A DNA stretch of 64,000 nucleotides from NCBI RefSeq assembly GCF_000764305.2, contig NW_025944533.1, positions 558,001-622,000 of the forward strand, written 5' to 3'. The first letter of the stretch is position 1. Every line of letters begins with the position of its first letter. Both the position numbers and the translations under genes were made by a program. The notes under the pieces were generated by a model that was not told the origin of the DNA, did no database searches, and was given only the letters and a program-made list of their open reading frames with translations. This DNA comes from Hyalella azteca (lineage: Eukaryota > Arthropoda > Malacostraca > Amphipoda > Hyalellidae). Shown here one piece after another: positions 44,756-58,003 of the stretch.

Positions 44756-47700
44756 GTAATGATGGCACCCGGACGACTCTCTCCGACTCGGCGCAAGACG
44801 TTCGTTTGGTCTTCTTCATTGATTCGATGTAATAAAAAAATTCTAGTCTTCTTTTGGAATTGCCATACGGGACTGCTCATAAAACAGACTATGTAATTTA
44901 AAGGTAAATGTAGTTACGGGTCTGAAGACCTTGATCACATGTTATTCAATAACAAATTGGATGGGTAAGATTGCTGGAACGTATTGTGAATATTGATCTT
45001 ACAAGTATTTTATCTGAAACTATGAATGCAAGTATCAAATGAAAAGAATAACAATCGTGCAAACTTGAATGTAATGAACGAATGTTCTAATAAAATTGAA
45101 TGACTTCAAATCAGTCATATTTTAGAAGCTACCCCGATGCTCAGTATATTGAATCCTATTCATGAGATATTTTATTATAATTATACACTGAGGTATGCAG
45201 CTGTTGAATTTAGGGGAAATTATGGCTAGTTCAACGGGGTTGCTAGTTTTGAACAACTGTTTAATGTAGCTTTGCGTTCAGTATACTAATATAAGATAAA
45301 CCGCCCCTTCCAGTAATTAGCAGCAACGGAAGCTGAGGCTCGACACACGCACTTCCTATGCACGGCGCTAGCAGATACTGTACGTAGCAACAGCGCCTCG
45401 ATCTTGAGAAAAATATGCTGCATATTTAACCTTGCTTCCTAAAGAGGGATTTTCTCCATCCATTGCTTTATTTTAGTTTTTTATGAATGGAGTTTTAGTT
45501 TTTTCAGTATCTATAGCTTTTTTAGTTTTTTACCGAAGTATCTGTCTATAACAAATAAGTTCATCAAATTTGTTTTCACTTTTTCAAGAGAATTTTATTT
45601 ATCTTGACGACCCTTTGTTTGCAGCTCCTGCAGTCTGGAAATCTTCTAGTATAGACTAAGTTTTATTGTTATATATAAAATTTAATAGCAATCCAATTCG
45701 CTAAAATTTGACACTCTAAGATGCAGTCAAGATCGACTGGAAGAAGAATTATATTAATTGATTCTCTTTCTGATTTCCTTCCCATACACATGAAATATAT
45801 TAGTATGCTGAACAGTGTGAAAATATTGAGCGTCTACAATAAGCCAGCATAATACTGCATAGTACAAGAATATTTAGGTAAAACCAATTACGTAAGAGCT
45901 TTTATTCGTAGGAATACATTTCCTCAGGGCCTACGACATTGTTTGCGTTAAGCTTCCTTTCTGCTCAGAAATTTGCCGGTTCTTATGGAAGTTATCTGAG
46001 GCAAAGGCCCTTGGGTGGGATTAAGTCAGAATTGGAAGTATTCTAACGGCTGAAGTTTCTTGAAAAATGCCCCTAAAAAGTTCTGCTCTCGCTGATGGAG
46101 TCAAATTAATGGAAATTCACAAGGAGAAGTTCAGTGAGCTCGCTCAGAAATGATTGCTTTCATCGCAAAGATATCCTGAATTTTTGGACTTGACGTAATT
46201 AGCTCAGAGATGCCTGCCATGAATAATAATGATCTTTAGATCTTTTCCTGTCTGATCGTTTGATCATAAGCCAATTAAAAACAGTATACGTATTTGATTC
46301 TTATTCGATTTAATTTTTATACATCAAACCTGAAGAGATTTGAATGATTTTATTACAAACATCATTTAATTACATAACAATATTGAATAACAACGTTTTA
46401 ATTCATTCAACTGTGGTTGTCTAATTCAGTAATTCAGCCTCTGCCACATTACTATAATTGTTTGCTTTTGAGTAAGTAATAAAACTACCAAATAATTTTG
46501 CAGTCAAGTTTCTCCGCATTAGTTGGCCGGAAGTGAACTATTCTTAGGAAAAATCAAATTAAAAACTATGACATGAGTAATAAATTTTTAAATAAAAATT
46601 ATGAGTTTTAAATAACATCAAAAATTGAAGTTTACTGGAAATGATAATAATAAAAATGCGTTTTTAATATACAAAATCCCAGATAATGAATTTTTTTAAT
46701 TTATTGTGTCGATGAATATTCCAAATTAGTGAAGTTTTCTCGTCCAAAATTGTTTCATCTGTAGTGAAAATGATAAAGTAATGGAAAAATAACATAACCT
46801 TCAAGATTAAGGGCGACTGAGAAACTATGCACTAGTTAACAACAGCAAGAAATGTCGCCCCGAAATAAAATTATAAATACAAATATTTGTATTTAGGTTT
46901 TAGTATTTCACTTTAAATATTGAACGTTCACCTTGGGCATCAATAAGAATTTCCGTCACTAACCTCCATAGAAATTCGTAACTGTGATAGATGGCCTATA
47001 TTTTACATCTCACTAACAGAATGAATTCTATGAGAAAACAAATGACAAAAATGTTTTTTCACATTGTGTTCGATTTTCTGTGTGTGTTTAATTAATAATT
47101 TAATTTTAAAAAGCTGCCTCAAGTTATTCATGAGTTTTATTACAAATTTTCAATCACAGAAATTAATAATTAATGTTTTGCTATGAATGATGGAGTAATC
47201 CACGAATGGTGCATTTTATTATATTACGCTTCTGCGTTGAACATAAATATACAGGCAACTTTGAAAATATTTAATTGACATGATAGTCATGTCAATTATC
47301 ATTTTATCCACAACTAATATAAATTGAGCAAAAATTCGAGTCAAAATAATCAGGCAAAGGTGATTTTAGAGACGAAAATTATGTTGTAAAAATCAAGCTC
47401 AATGCATTCAAATGCCAATCTATGATAAATTGTTTGTCAATGAGAAGCTCTGTTTGTGCTGCAGCTAACTTCAGAGCGAAAAAAACTTTGTATGCTAAGA
47501 ATAAAATCGCTTTGTAAATAATTCATGTGGATGTAGGTAAGCGAGTCTTGAGACTCCTGACATGTAAGGGCCACAGAAATGAATGAGGCTGGAGCGATTC
47601 ATTTAATTAAATAAATATTTTGTCCCGAATAAGTTAAGGATGATTGATGCCTTTTATACAAATTGTAGGCCTCTCATCAAAAACCTATTAGATTAGATAT

Positions 47701-49117
47701 GAAAAATGATTCCAATTAAATCAAATTCCAGAGAAGTAATTTCACATTCTCCTTCTCCAAAGTTCCATTGAAAACGGTCGCATGTTGAAGCGCAAGGTGA
47801 TATCCATCACCCTCATTTTTTGCACCTAATGCATACATGCACCTGCACATGTGAGAGCAGCATGAGAAACAAATGGAAATGAAGCAATTTTATGATGTAT
47901 TTTTCGATGATAAGGAAAGGGATGACTGAGCCTAGGCAAGCCCAGTTAAATATCTGCGGCAACACGGTTTTATGAGGGACTTTACGACGCAGTCTCGCAC
48001 TACCGCAAAATGGGCTGCCTTGCGCCCTACGTGTATAAAGCTTCACCGCGTTCTCTTCTCCCGAGAAAATTTGAGTTTTCGCCACACCAATGTTTTAAGT
48101 TTCAGCCTTAAACATATTTGGTATGCCATGACAAAAACTGTACTTCAATTTACTTATTATTTGAATATGTAGATCAATGCATGTGCTTATTATTAAATTT
48201 TTACCAATTCTTTCTTTACATTTCCGTGCCAGCAATAATAATAAAATATTTGCTTTACTGGGATTCAGAAGCGAATTAAAATTATATAAGAATCACGTGA
48301 AATAAATGTTACAATTGGGATTATAAGTGATTTTTCCTTGCTCTCACCGAATTATTTACCTATTCATTCAAACGAGTTGCAAACGAAGAATTTATCAAAG
48401 ATTCGAATTCTCGTCCAAATATATTCATTAAATTATAGTCGTAACGTTTCATAAGAACGAAAAATCTTCAATTCCTCATTCTTTCCGTAATTCGAGAATA
48501 GCTTCCTAGTTTTTGGTTAACAAATATCCACTAAAGTGAAATATTCACAACTCATAATTTAATTAGCCGTAACCGTGAAAAATAATTGAGTGCGAGTACA
48601 TAAATAATATATAAAACAACCATATTTTTTCAACATAATATGAAAACAACAATAAATATTTCGTTATATATTCATTACACGAGAAGATATATTGAAAGCA
48701 ATGATCGTACGTTTGGACGGCAGTAAACCAATCAAGCTCCTCCTCCATGCCATGTCATCAATGACGTCAGCCGCCAGCTGCGCACGCTCTAACCGGTTTC
48801 ATTATTACTTCTTCATTCTCTTTAATAGCGAGAGATAAAATAACAATATCAGGATATTCTTTAAGCTACGTAATCAAATTATAGCTATGCTCCATATATC
48901 AGCGTATAAAATATTTAATTTTGAATTGCAGGATCATAGTTACATACATTGTTGACAAGATAAAGAATTAAATTAACATTTCCTATGTTGATCACAGCGA
49001 AAACCTGAGTCGTAGGTATCGATTGTACTGAATATTGCTAGCAAAGTTAACCAAGCATATTATACACGATTTCCTATAGATGCCCACTGATCTCATTAGA
49101 TATGCTTCTAATTTTCA
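44756..49117. other. No confident gene; long AT-rich tract
   Basis: The words TTTTAGTTTTTT recur three times at 45472-45525. A 10-bp-stem hairpin ATTGACATGA lies at 47274-47296. A GTAGGTAAGC donor at 47536 has no open frame upstream. At 47813-48172 both strands carry frames (90 and 66 codons) over a GC-richer 150-bp core. No domain is recognisable. Confidence 0.35.
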
Positions 49118-49468
49118 ATGAAGAAGATAGAAGTGATTGTCACGACCGCCGGCAGATGGTACGAAGGTCGGGTTTGGCTGGCCATGAAGAGCGTGCGTAA
49201 GATGGTCGTAATGCTCCCGAGTCACAAAATGGGCAAGGGACACACCTTCAAAACAGCTCCAGCGCACGACATGGCTCATGCACTACAACTTTTATTCGAG
49301 TTACCGTCGGGCATTAGCGAGTCAACACCGCATCATTACCATGAGTGCATGAACATGAACTTTAGACGATGTTATAAGGGAAGGTTTAGTAAACACAACA
49401 GCTTGGATATGCCGATCAATACTGCTGCTCTAACAAGATGTCTGCCACCTCGTCTATCGCACTGCTGA
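49118..49468 (+). CDS. Candidate ORF of 116 residues, function unknown
   Basis: A complete ATG-to-stop frame in a clearly GC-richer island within AT-rich DNA. It begins MKKIEVIVTTAGRWYEGR and contains MGKGHTFKTAPAHDMAHALQ near residues 38-57, a His/Cys/Met-rich middle (HHYHECMNMNFRRCYKGR) and a C-terminus PPRLSHC. An internal donor GTGC then GTAAGATGG (49196) could end a first exon after 26 residues instead. No promoter motif or family was recognised. Confidence 0.22.
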   Translation: MKKIEVIVTTAGRWYEGRVWLAMKSVRKMVVMLPSHKMGKGHTFKTAPAHDMAHALQLLFELPSGISESTPHHYHECMNMNFRRCYKGRFSKHNSLDMPINTAALTRCLPPRLSHC

Positions 49469-52400
49469 CAAAATTGTTAACTCTTATAATCAATGGATGC
49501 TAACTACTGACGTGGTTATAACCTCTAATAAAAGCAAATATTTTACCGTGCGATATTGATCTTATTATACACACGAAGCTTAATATGCTAGATGCTCATT
49601 TCCATGTCATTCAAGTATGACGTAAAATACATCGCTAGTCATTAAAATATGTTGAAAATTTTTCGTGTGGAAATTAATGTATTAGACAAAGTCTTGCCAG
49701 GCCAAAAGATCGATAAGTTTTCCTTGCAGCCACACCCTGACGTTCACGAGCGGACTGATTTCCGACTCATGGCATCGTTCGATTGATCGAAATGGTGCCT
49801 ATATATACGAAAACGTTTATAAACCATATATATACGAGTACGTATACACTAACTATAGTACGTATACACTAACATATAAACGTCGTTGGCAGCAACTACA
49901 ATAGATAATTTCATGCAGGATCTCATTAAAATAATCTATGTGTTTCAAACCTCTAAATTGTCAAACATTGATTCACTGGGATAATATTTTATGAATATTA
50001 TTGTTTCAAAATTGCATTAATCTTGTTGACTATGGCACGCGTTTTCAACAAGTTTATTTTCCATAGTGCAATCTTTGTGGATACATTTATTATGCATTTA
50101 TTACAACCTTAGTTGATAATATAGTCGCAAATGAAAATACATGAAGTTTTTATGTATAAATCAAAACAAGAGCTGTAACTATATAGCTACTTTGACTATT
50201 TCATTACGTTTCAATGTCAGGAACAATTCCCATCTGTTAAATCACATATATTATAATTTTAATTTTAGGCTATTTATATTATTATACCAAGTTGAATTAA
50301 ATAATCTTGACGACTGACATCATTATATCATTTGCACGTGTGATTTAAATTATTGGTGCATAATTTCGGTCACATTACACACCTATTCTTAATGTTACAA
50401 GCCAATTATTTGTTAAAAAATGATTAATTATTCAACTCGTCTAGAAGCTCTGTAATTCAATGGATATAATCGCTTTTTTCTTTAGTTGATCTCAATTATT
50501 TTTTAAAGATTGAAACATTTTTAGACTATTGAACATTTTAGCGTACATTTTTTTGAAAAAATGTTGTGGTTAAATTTCGGTTGAATTGAGTTATAGCCAA
50601 TGAATGATCAGCTACTTCAGTACTAATCTGCAATTTCAGATTTATTTTCGACATGATTATCCTGCTTGTCATTCGATTATAGTGTTTTTTTATCCCCTTA
50701 GAACTATTACGAATTTATTTCCAACAGCTAAATTAATTACGTTGAAATGTAATTTTTATTTTTGTTATCCTGGAACAATATTTGTAATAAAATATTTGAT
50801 CAAAAAATAATAATTATAAATATGTGTATCAGTTTTATTTACCTGCAATCGCATTTCAACTAATTTCGTGGCAATAAATTGCACCAGACATAGAGCAGAT
50901 TGCCCATAACTGACATAGATGGAGTAAAATATCCTCCATTCTATCAGGAATGATTGACTTTTATTTCCTCAGCGATACTACAAATGTCTCAATTCAAAAC
51001 TATCAAAACTTTACGTCCGGCAACGCACGTGTATCCTGCAATTATTTTTCCAGAGATATTCATAAACATGCCATGTAATTAGATCCACGCAAACAGATAC
51101 GGGCAAACAGAAATATAAAAATGTAATTTGCAGAATTTTAGAGATTAATTGCTTTTTCAAATAACCATATACGTTGAATACTTAACATACGGTCATCTCA
51201 TAGCAAGTAAGACTCGCTTAATTTACAAAGCTCGTCTGCATCACATTCAAAGCACTGAACCTATAGCAGGACAGATTCGTTACGTTCTAATGTTCATTGC
51301 GCAGGCCGCATGAGCTGACCATCTCACTATGCAATAAATTAACCAGTTAAATTGAACAGCGCTGGATGCCAAGACTCTCGATCGTTGGTATGCAAGCTTA
51401 CTATAGTTATTTGTTCGATGTCAGGTTCCGTGCTCCTTGAAAACTGAAGGTGAAATTCAAATCAAGGGACAAGATTGCTGTGCTTGGTAGCGCTGTGCCG
51501 TTTTATGTTACGTTTTATTAGCGATGTCTGCTGTAAGTCTTAGAACCAGGCAATGTTAAACCATTTTAATATATTTTCAAACTAAGATAAACTTGAGAAG
51601 GGAGGAGAAATTTTTTTTCTCATTTTACGTTCACCTGGGACAGTTACAGCGAAAACCATAAGACGATCTTAAAATTTTACACCTTGAGGTAATATACGAG
51701 TAAAAAGATGCATAAAATCATTTTCATGATCATTCAATAATCAAGATGCGAGTCCTCCCATCTGATTGTAAAAAATTACAAGAAATAAGAAACGGTCCAT
51801 TTTAATCGTTGTGAATAAAATTTATATTGCAAAAGTTCTATTACATACGAAAAATAAATGTAGCATTCTGCATTTTTCTAATACATCAATTTACAAAAAT
51901 TTTAAAAACTATAGAAATGTTTCTGTTGTTCAATATTATTCGGGAACCGCAGCATATAAGAATTCTATGTATTTATGTTGGAAATTGTACATTATTATAG
52001 GAGGTGCATTCACTTCTGCACTGTTGATCTCACGGCAATATATGTAACACTATTAATTCTGTCATCGGTGCGAGCACTTCTTCCTTATGCAACTCTTTGT
52101 TCAATTTTGTTTGTATAGCGATGCATATCCAATTTATTGAGGTTCTGTAATTATTTTAAGAGTACAGAGTGTAGCAATCATTGAAAAGAAATTCCGATTT
52201 GCGAAATGAATATCGCTTTATACCAAAATAATAATTCAAACCGCTCTATATCAAAATCGTAATTCAAATCATCTTTCAGCTTTTTATATGTATGCAATTG
52301 CAATTTAAACACGTAATATACTTTTTAGTTGCACATCACGCGATTAATTTGGGGTAAAAGTATATTATTCCTTATTATTTCCTGGGGAATTAGAGAAACT

Positions 52401-52739
52401 GGATAACATAGTTTATGAATAAATCAGAAGGAATTCAGATTTTTTAATAATATATTTTATCAATCCAATTTCATTGATTATCTATATATTTTTAGCGTTT
52501 TTGACGTCGACACGCAGCACAATATCAAACAAAAGTTAAAATGTATCATTGAACGGTTCACAAGCAACCAAAAAATTGCACGCTCGATTGCAGTACAGAA
52601 TTCTCAAATCAAAAATTGTTTTCACATGTTTTTGTGCAGGAGAATAGAAGGTTTGGTGAGCAAACACCAGCACTGAAATGGGAATGCGTGGAGCTGACGG
52701 TAGAAGTAAATTGGTTTCACAGCCATGACTCGAGTTCCG
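49469..52739. other. No confident gene
   Basis: A short direct repeat AGTACGTATACACTAAC lies at 49837 and 49857. A 28-bp tandem pair (CGCTTTATACCAAAAT and CGCTCTATATCAAAAT) lies at 52214-52271. Frames at 50604 and 51811 are AT-driven. Nothing else stands out. Confidence 0.35.
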
Positions 52740-52920
52740 GGCTCTCGCCTCACGACTTCAAGTATAACAGAAATAAGAATAATTATTTCTATATCAAGGC
52801 ACAAATAAACACGGTTTTAAACACACCAAATTTAAGAATTATTATGTCAACATCAAAGCATCTGCAAACACGGCTTGGGGCGCATTAGATTTAAGAACGA
52901 TAATGTCAAAATTTAAACAA
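52740..52920. repeat. Degenerate tandem repeat, about 58-bp period, two clear copies and a third weak
   Basis: AAACACGG, then a TTTAAGAA(T/C) block, then TTATGTCAACAT in one copy and TAATGTCAAAAT in the next, spaced about 58 bp (52806 and 52864). A weaker copy lies to the left. The 90-codon frame at 52616-52888 crosses it. Confidence 0.65.
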
Positions 52921-55900
52921 AAAATAATTCAGAACCCAACTTGAATCAAGAGATGTGCAAATATAAATTCCTTGGTTTCAGCAAGGACTTCTGTACATTA
53001 TATTTTCCATTGCACATTATGTTTTCATCCATTTCATTTATGTACATTATATGTTTCAGAGTGCGCGTTTGATTGCGATAAAAAAAATTACAGTCTGGAC
53101 GACTTTGTGAATTCATGAAGGGAAACTTAAGTTTCCGGGATTGTCTTTTTCCGAACAACGCCGGGGTTACTTGCGATGTTTTTTGCGATAAATCGAACAT
53201 TTTATGTTGTCGATAATTTAATTGCGATTATAGACGATTTAAATTTCAATCTTTACGATTCCGGGTACGCTGTAGAGTGTAGAACAACGAATTATATCTG
53301 CCCCGAAATAAATTGAATTTGATATACCAAGTCGTGGATTATGTGAAACAATAATAACTTGTGCACATGATTCCTTTATCGAAGTCGGGCACTTTTTTCC
53401 TATATAGTTAGCCGATTGGGAAATTTTCTCGTTTTTTTTATAAATATTTTAGGGAACTTAAAAATATTGTGTAGGGCATATTTTGATGAAATTCAAAATA
53501 CTATTAGTTAAAATCTAATTATTATAGATGTGCAAACATGCTCAACTCAGAATTTAGTGTATAATTATCAGCACCTTCCCACTAAAATAGATTAAAATAG
53601 TTTAACATTGAATTATTACAACTTCTAATTATTTGTGCGTATTTCAAGTAATCTGGCAAAAATGTATAAGAAAATTTTCTCAGAGCCTTAGAATTAAAAC
53701 GAAAAAAAAATGATATAAATTCATTGTAACTTTAAAAAAATTAATACGAGGGTGACAACGTTTTAAGGAAAAAAATCCTAATAGCATAACTCTGTATGAG
53801 CTCAAATTTAAATAAATGTATGGAATCATCACTCTTCTGTCCGCACGGTTTTTTTGTCCTTTTTGCCAAAACCTCAACTTTTTGCACGTCCAAACCTCAA
53901 ATTTAAGAGAAACTGGATCAGATTTTATTTCCCACCAAACCCTTTCTGTAATGATCACTTGATGTTAAAAAAACTATATCCACAAACTTTGTAACGCTTT
54001 CCGGCTCAATTTACACATATTTCTGAAAGTTGCATGCCCTATTCTTTGTTTGGCTATTACTCTATAAGCTTTTATCATATTAGATGATATATAAATCAAT
54101 CCCATTTACCTAGCTGATAAGTTATACAGCAATGGTAAAACCGCAAACCACATAGGCCTGGCAAAAATATTCCCAGCTCATATAAGTTTTTGCATGCCTA
54201 TACATGATGTCGCGGCTAAAAGTAGAGCACTTCTTGTGGTAGTTTTTAACTTTCTTGGGCGTTTCTTTCGGAAGGATTGTAGGATCAGTCATTGAAAAGC
54301 ATCCATAGTGAGAGCAACGAGCGTTTCACCGAATTGTAAGTGAAGAAAATGTGCATCAAATTCATTACAATTGAAGGAGGAATATATCAGTTAAAATCAA
54401 TAAAAAAATAACCTAAATTCAAAAAAATTCAAGCGTGTTAGATAAACATACTTATAACCAAATGTGTATTTTGAAATGTTCGTTGTATTTGAAGAAAAAA
54501 TTAATTTTCTGGCAAGAAAATTTACAATTCTATTGTAAAAAATAATTTCAGGCTCAAATCAAAATCTATCGAGTGAGTTTTTTTTTTACTATATTGGGAA
54601 GTTTTTGCTTCTCAATGAATGTCAATTACTATTTTATTGAACTAAATATATCCTTGCCAAGTTTTATGAAGTACAGATCTTTTATAATGTTAGGACTTTA
54701 TATACTCAATATATAACAGCAACTTAGAGGATCACGGTGAGTTATTTGATTAAATTGCTACTTGATAGATACACCATGATTAATATTAAATTCGGCATTT
54801 TCTATAAAGTATTGCATTTGAGGCAGATTGGCCGTGTTATTATTGACTTACAAGTATCCGTAAATTAACGGTATTCTTGTGGAAATGAGCATTTCTTTGG
54901 TTTTACATTTATAAGTTTTCAAGTCACTTTTATAGATGGAAATTTAATTGATCAGTGCAGCTAAAACCAGAAAAATCCATGTTAATAAGCATTCCATATA
55001 CGCGTGTATTTGTACACGTGATGGCATTAACGACCGCAACTTTAGGATACATTTGTATTTGTTGTTAAATTTTATTTCTATTTGCCTCAATGCATAGTTT
55101 GTTGTCCTTCATTTATATATTTCAAGACCAGTTTTATTGAAAATGTTCAGATATTCATGCATTTTATCCCACGCTAAAAACGTTCAAATTCAATAAAAAT
55201 ATCCGAAGTGAATTTGACTATCGCAATTTGTGTTACTTCGGACCTTCACGGGCCTTCATGACGGTAATCGGCAAGTGCATATATTTCTAAGCAAGTTTAA
55301 ATCTGTAAGTTACAAGCAAGGTACAGGTTTTTTTACATCTCCCGGCCCATTCAAATGAATGAAAATAAAATCTTACGTGCTCCGTAAATTCAAGTCAATA
55401 TTACCAACACCTACCCGCTTGAATTAAAGGCTAAATATCGGTTAAATCTCGGCTGCTTGTTTATAATCATCATTAGTCTTCAAAAACTTTAACCTAAACT
55501 ACTCGTTGCAATCCTTACCGCTTGCCATAGCCAATTTTAAATCTGCATTATCGTCATGCAACTCGGCGGTGTTTTGAAGATAGCAACAAAGTTACCTGTT
55601 CCTAACTCTTCTTTACTACCCGATCAACAGTTCCGAATATGGCTCCTCATTCTTGAGTCTGCAGCACGATATACGGCTGAACTTTGATCAGGAACAATGA
55701 AATATTGAGCCTAAGCGCTCATATTTTTTAAAATTGCTCACCTCGAAAATAAAGGGTGACTCTAAATTTTTCCCGATGGCAGTAAGGAGTCAGGTGCCGC
55801 GCATACGGCCCATCAATGCTCGCTTTTTATGGTTCCTCCACTCAGTGAATTATCGGCAATGAATTTTTATGTTCATTGCTGCACGTAATGCAATGCAGTC

Positions 55901-57442
55901 TTAGTAAACATTCGCATAAGCCTTGGTGTAAAAACTCCCTCTTCCAGGCCTCAGCTGCGGCCTGAATAAGAGAAGCCAGAATTGCGACAAGGTTTCTCAA
56001 GGTAAAGTGAGACATACGAGCGCTTTCTGCCGGAGATATTAGAAAGAAATGAAGACGACATGAAGAGGTTTTAGGGAAGAACCAAGTGGGCCATCCCGGC
56101 TATTTGTGAGGCCATGAATTGGAGCTAAGGGTCTGCTGAAGAACCAAAGATGAGCACAGACTGACTTGTATATAGGAAAATAATGGGTAGTGGCCCTTCG
56201 GCTACTACTACTGGACTCCTTGAGGTTCTAAGAAACTCTTGCCGAAATTTGTTGATGAAAACAGAAGACTTCTTGATCGGTTGGCGGAAAATTTTTTTCC
56301 TTATCAAGCACGCAGATACTTTTGATTGCAAAATCGTAGTTTTCCCAATTTTTTAAAAAGTTTTCCATGACAAAATCTGGTCTTTACAACTAGAATTTTT
56401 AAATAATTACTTCATAATCTTTTCTTATATTATTAACAGGATTTTTCCAATTTTTTTAGCATTCGAAATTTTGTACTGCTTTATCATATATTGATATTGA
56501 TTTTCAAACTTCATCATATCATCATTCACACTCGACGAACGCATTAGAGCTAATGCAAGAAAACAAAGCATGAGAAAATCCCAACGTTTTGAAGACGCGA
56601 GAAACTGCAACATGATCGTAATGCAAGGAGCTCAGAGCAAGCAGCATTCGAGAAACGTGCTTTCCCCAAATGGTGCGCACGCTCCATGGAGATCTAGCAG
56701 CTCCAGGCCCCAGGTGCCTATTCTCTGTAATGAGGGATTGTTCCAATGCAAGCCTTACGTCTCTCTGTTGACTGCAAATCTAATTGGAAGCAAACAGGAG
56801 AGGCAATCGTGTTGGAGAAGCATCATCATATGAAGACTTAGCGTGTGTGCCGCTCGATGTCAAAGCTTGACAGCAGAATTAAAACTCTATGCCAACTTAG
56901 GTTAGATAAAGCTGCTCTGAAATGCCCACAAGTTAAGTGATACATTTTTCACTTTTTTCATGTAATGCAAACACTGTCACATTAAATTAGTAACGAGTTT
57001 AAATTAGCCAATGATGAATCAGATGTGTTTTTCAAAGGTGAAGGAGGGGATCTCGATAGTTAGAAGATTTTATTTTCATATTCAATGTTTATTCAAGGTA
57101 CATACGCGGTGATCAAGACCTTACTGAGACCAAATGATATTTTTTCATACAAAGCACTAGATATGTTCCATCATCCGTTCGACATTAAAATCATTTTATC
57201 CACCTCAAATCACGATTAAAATTTTTCATTTCTCTGAAAGTGTTACAATGCTAAAAACGAATAAAATAATAATTTTAAATATACATATTTCTTCAGATCA
57301 AGTAAAATTCTCACGTTTAAAATGACTGAATTTAACGCAAGTATACACTAGAGCAACAAAAAACACTGATCATATACAAAATTTCAGTTGCAAATTATAA
57401 TATATTGACATTCCAAGCAAATTTTATAAAAATGTCTTGAAG
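52921..57442. other. No confident gene
   Basis: At 54283-54335 an acceptor GGATTGTAG and a GTAAGTG donor bracket 17 open codons. GC-richer patches at 55750-56230 and 56570-56830 hold short frames on both strands (87 codons plus, 74 codons minus at the latter). None has a motif I recognise. Confidence 0.3.
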
Positions 57443-58003
57443 AATCGGAAACAGTATCTTATTGTTTTACTCGTTTAATTCGTGTAATTTATAATCGTGC
57501 ATGCACGTAATGATAAAAAAACGCGATAAAATTTTTAATATCCTAAAACTAGAAGAAAACAATACTAGCCTCAAAAAAAATGTTGGAAAATTACTTTACA
57601 ACGTTAAAACTACTTTTTATTGATTTATAATCACTGCTTAATTAGAATACATTTTTTCTTCGAATCTCATATTGAAGTTTAAAATGAGTGATGAATAACA
57701 CGTTGAATTTTGAAATTTTTATAAATCGGAAACAGTATCTTATTGTTTTACTCGTTTAATATCTGTAATTTATAATCGTGCATGCACGTAATGATAAAAT
57801 ACGCGGTAAAATTTTTAATATCATAAAACTAAAAAAAAAACAATACTTGCCTCGAAAAAGAATGTTGGAAAATTACTTTACAACTTTAAAACTACTTTAC
57901 ATTGATTTATAATCACTGCTTAATTAGAATACATTTTTTTCTTCGAATCTCATATTGAAGTATAAAATGAGTGATGAATAGCACATTGAATTTTGTAATT
58001 TTC
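57443..58003. repeat. 281-bp tandem duplication, two copies
   Basis: AATCGGAAACAGTATCTTAT starts copy one at 57443 and copy two at 57724. Both contain CGTGCATGCACG (a 12-bp perfect palindrome), GATTTATAATCACTGCTTAA and ATCTCATATTGAAGT. Differences are scattered single bases and short A- or T-run length changes, consistent with a fairly recent duplication of non-coding DNA. Confidence 0.95.
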
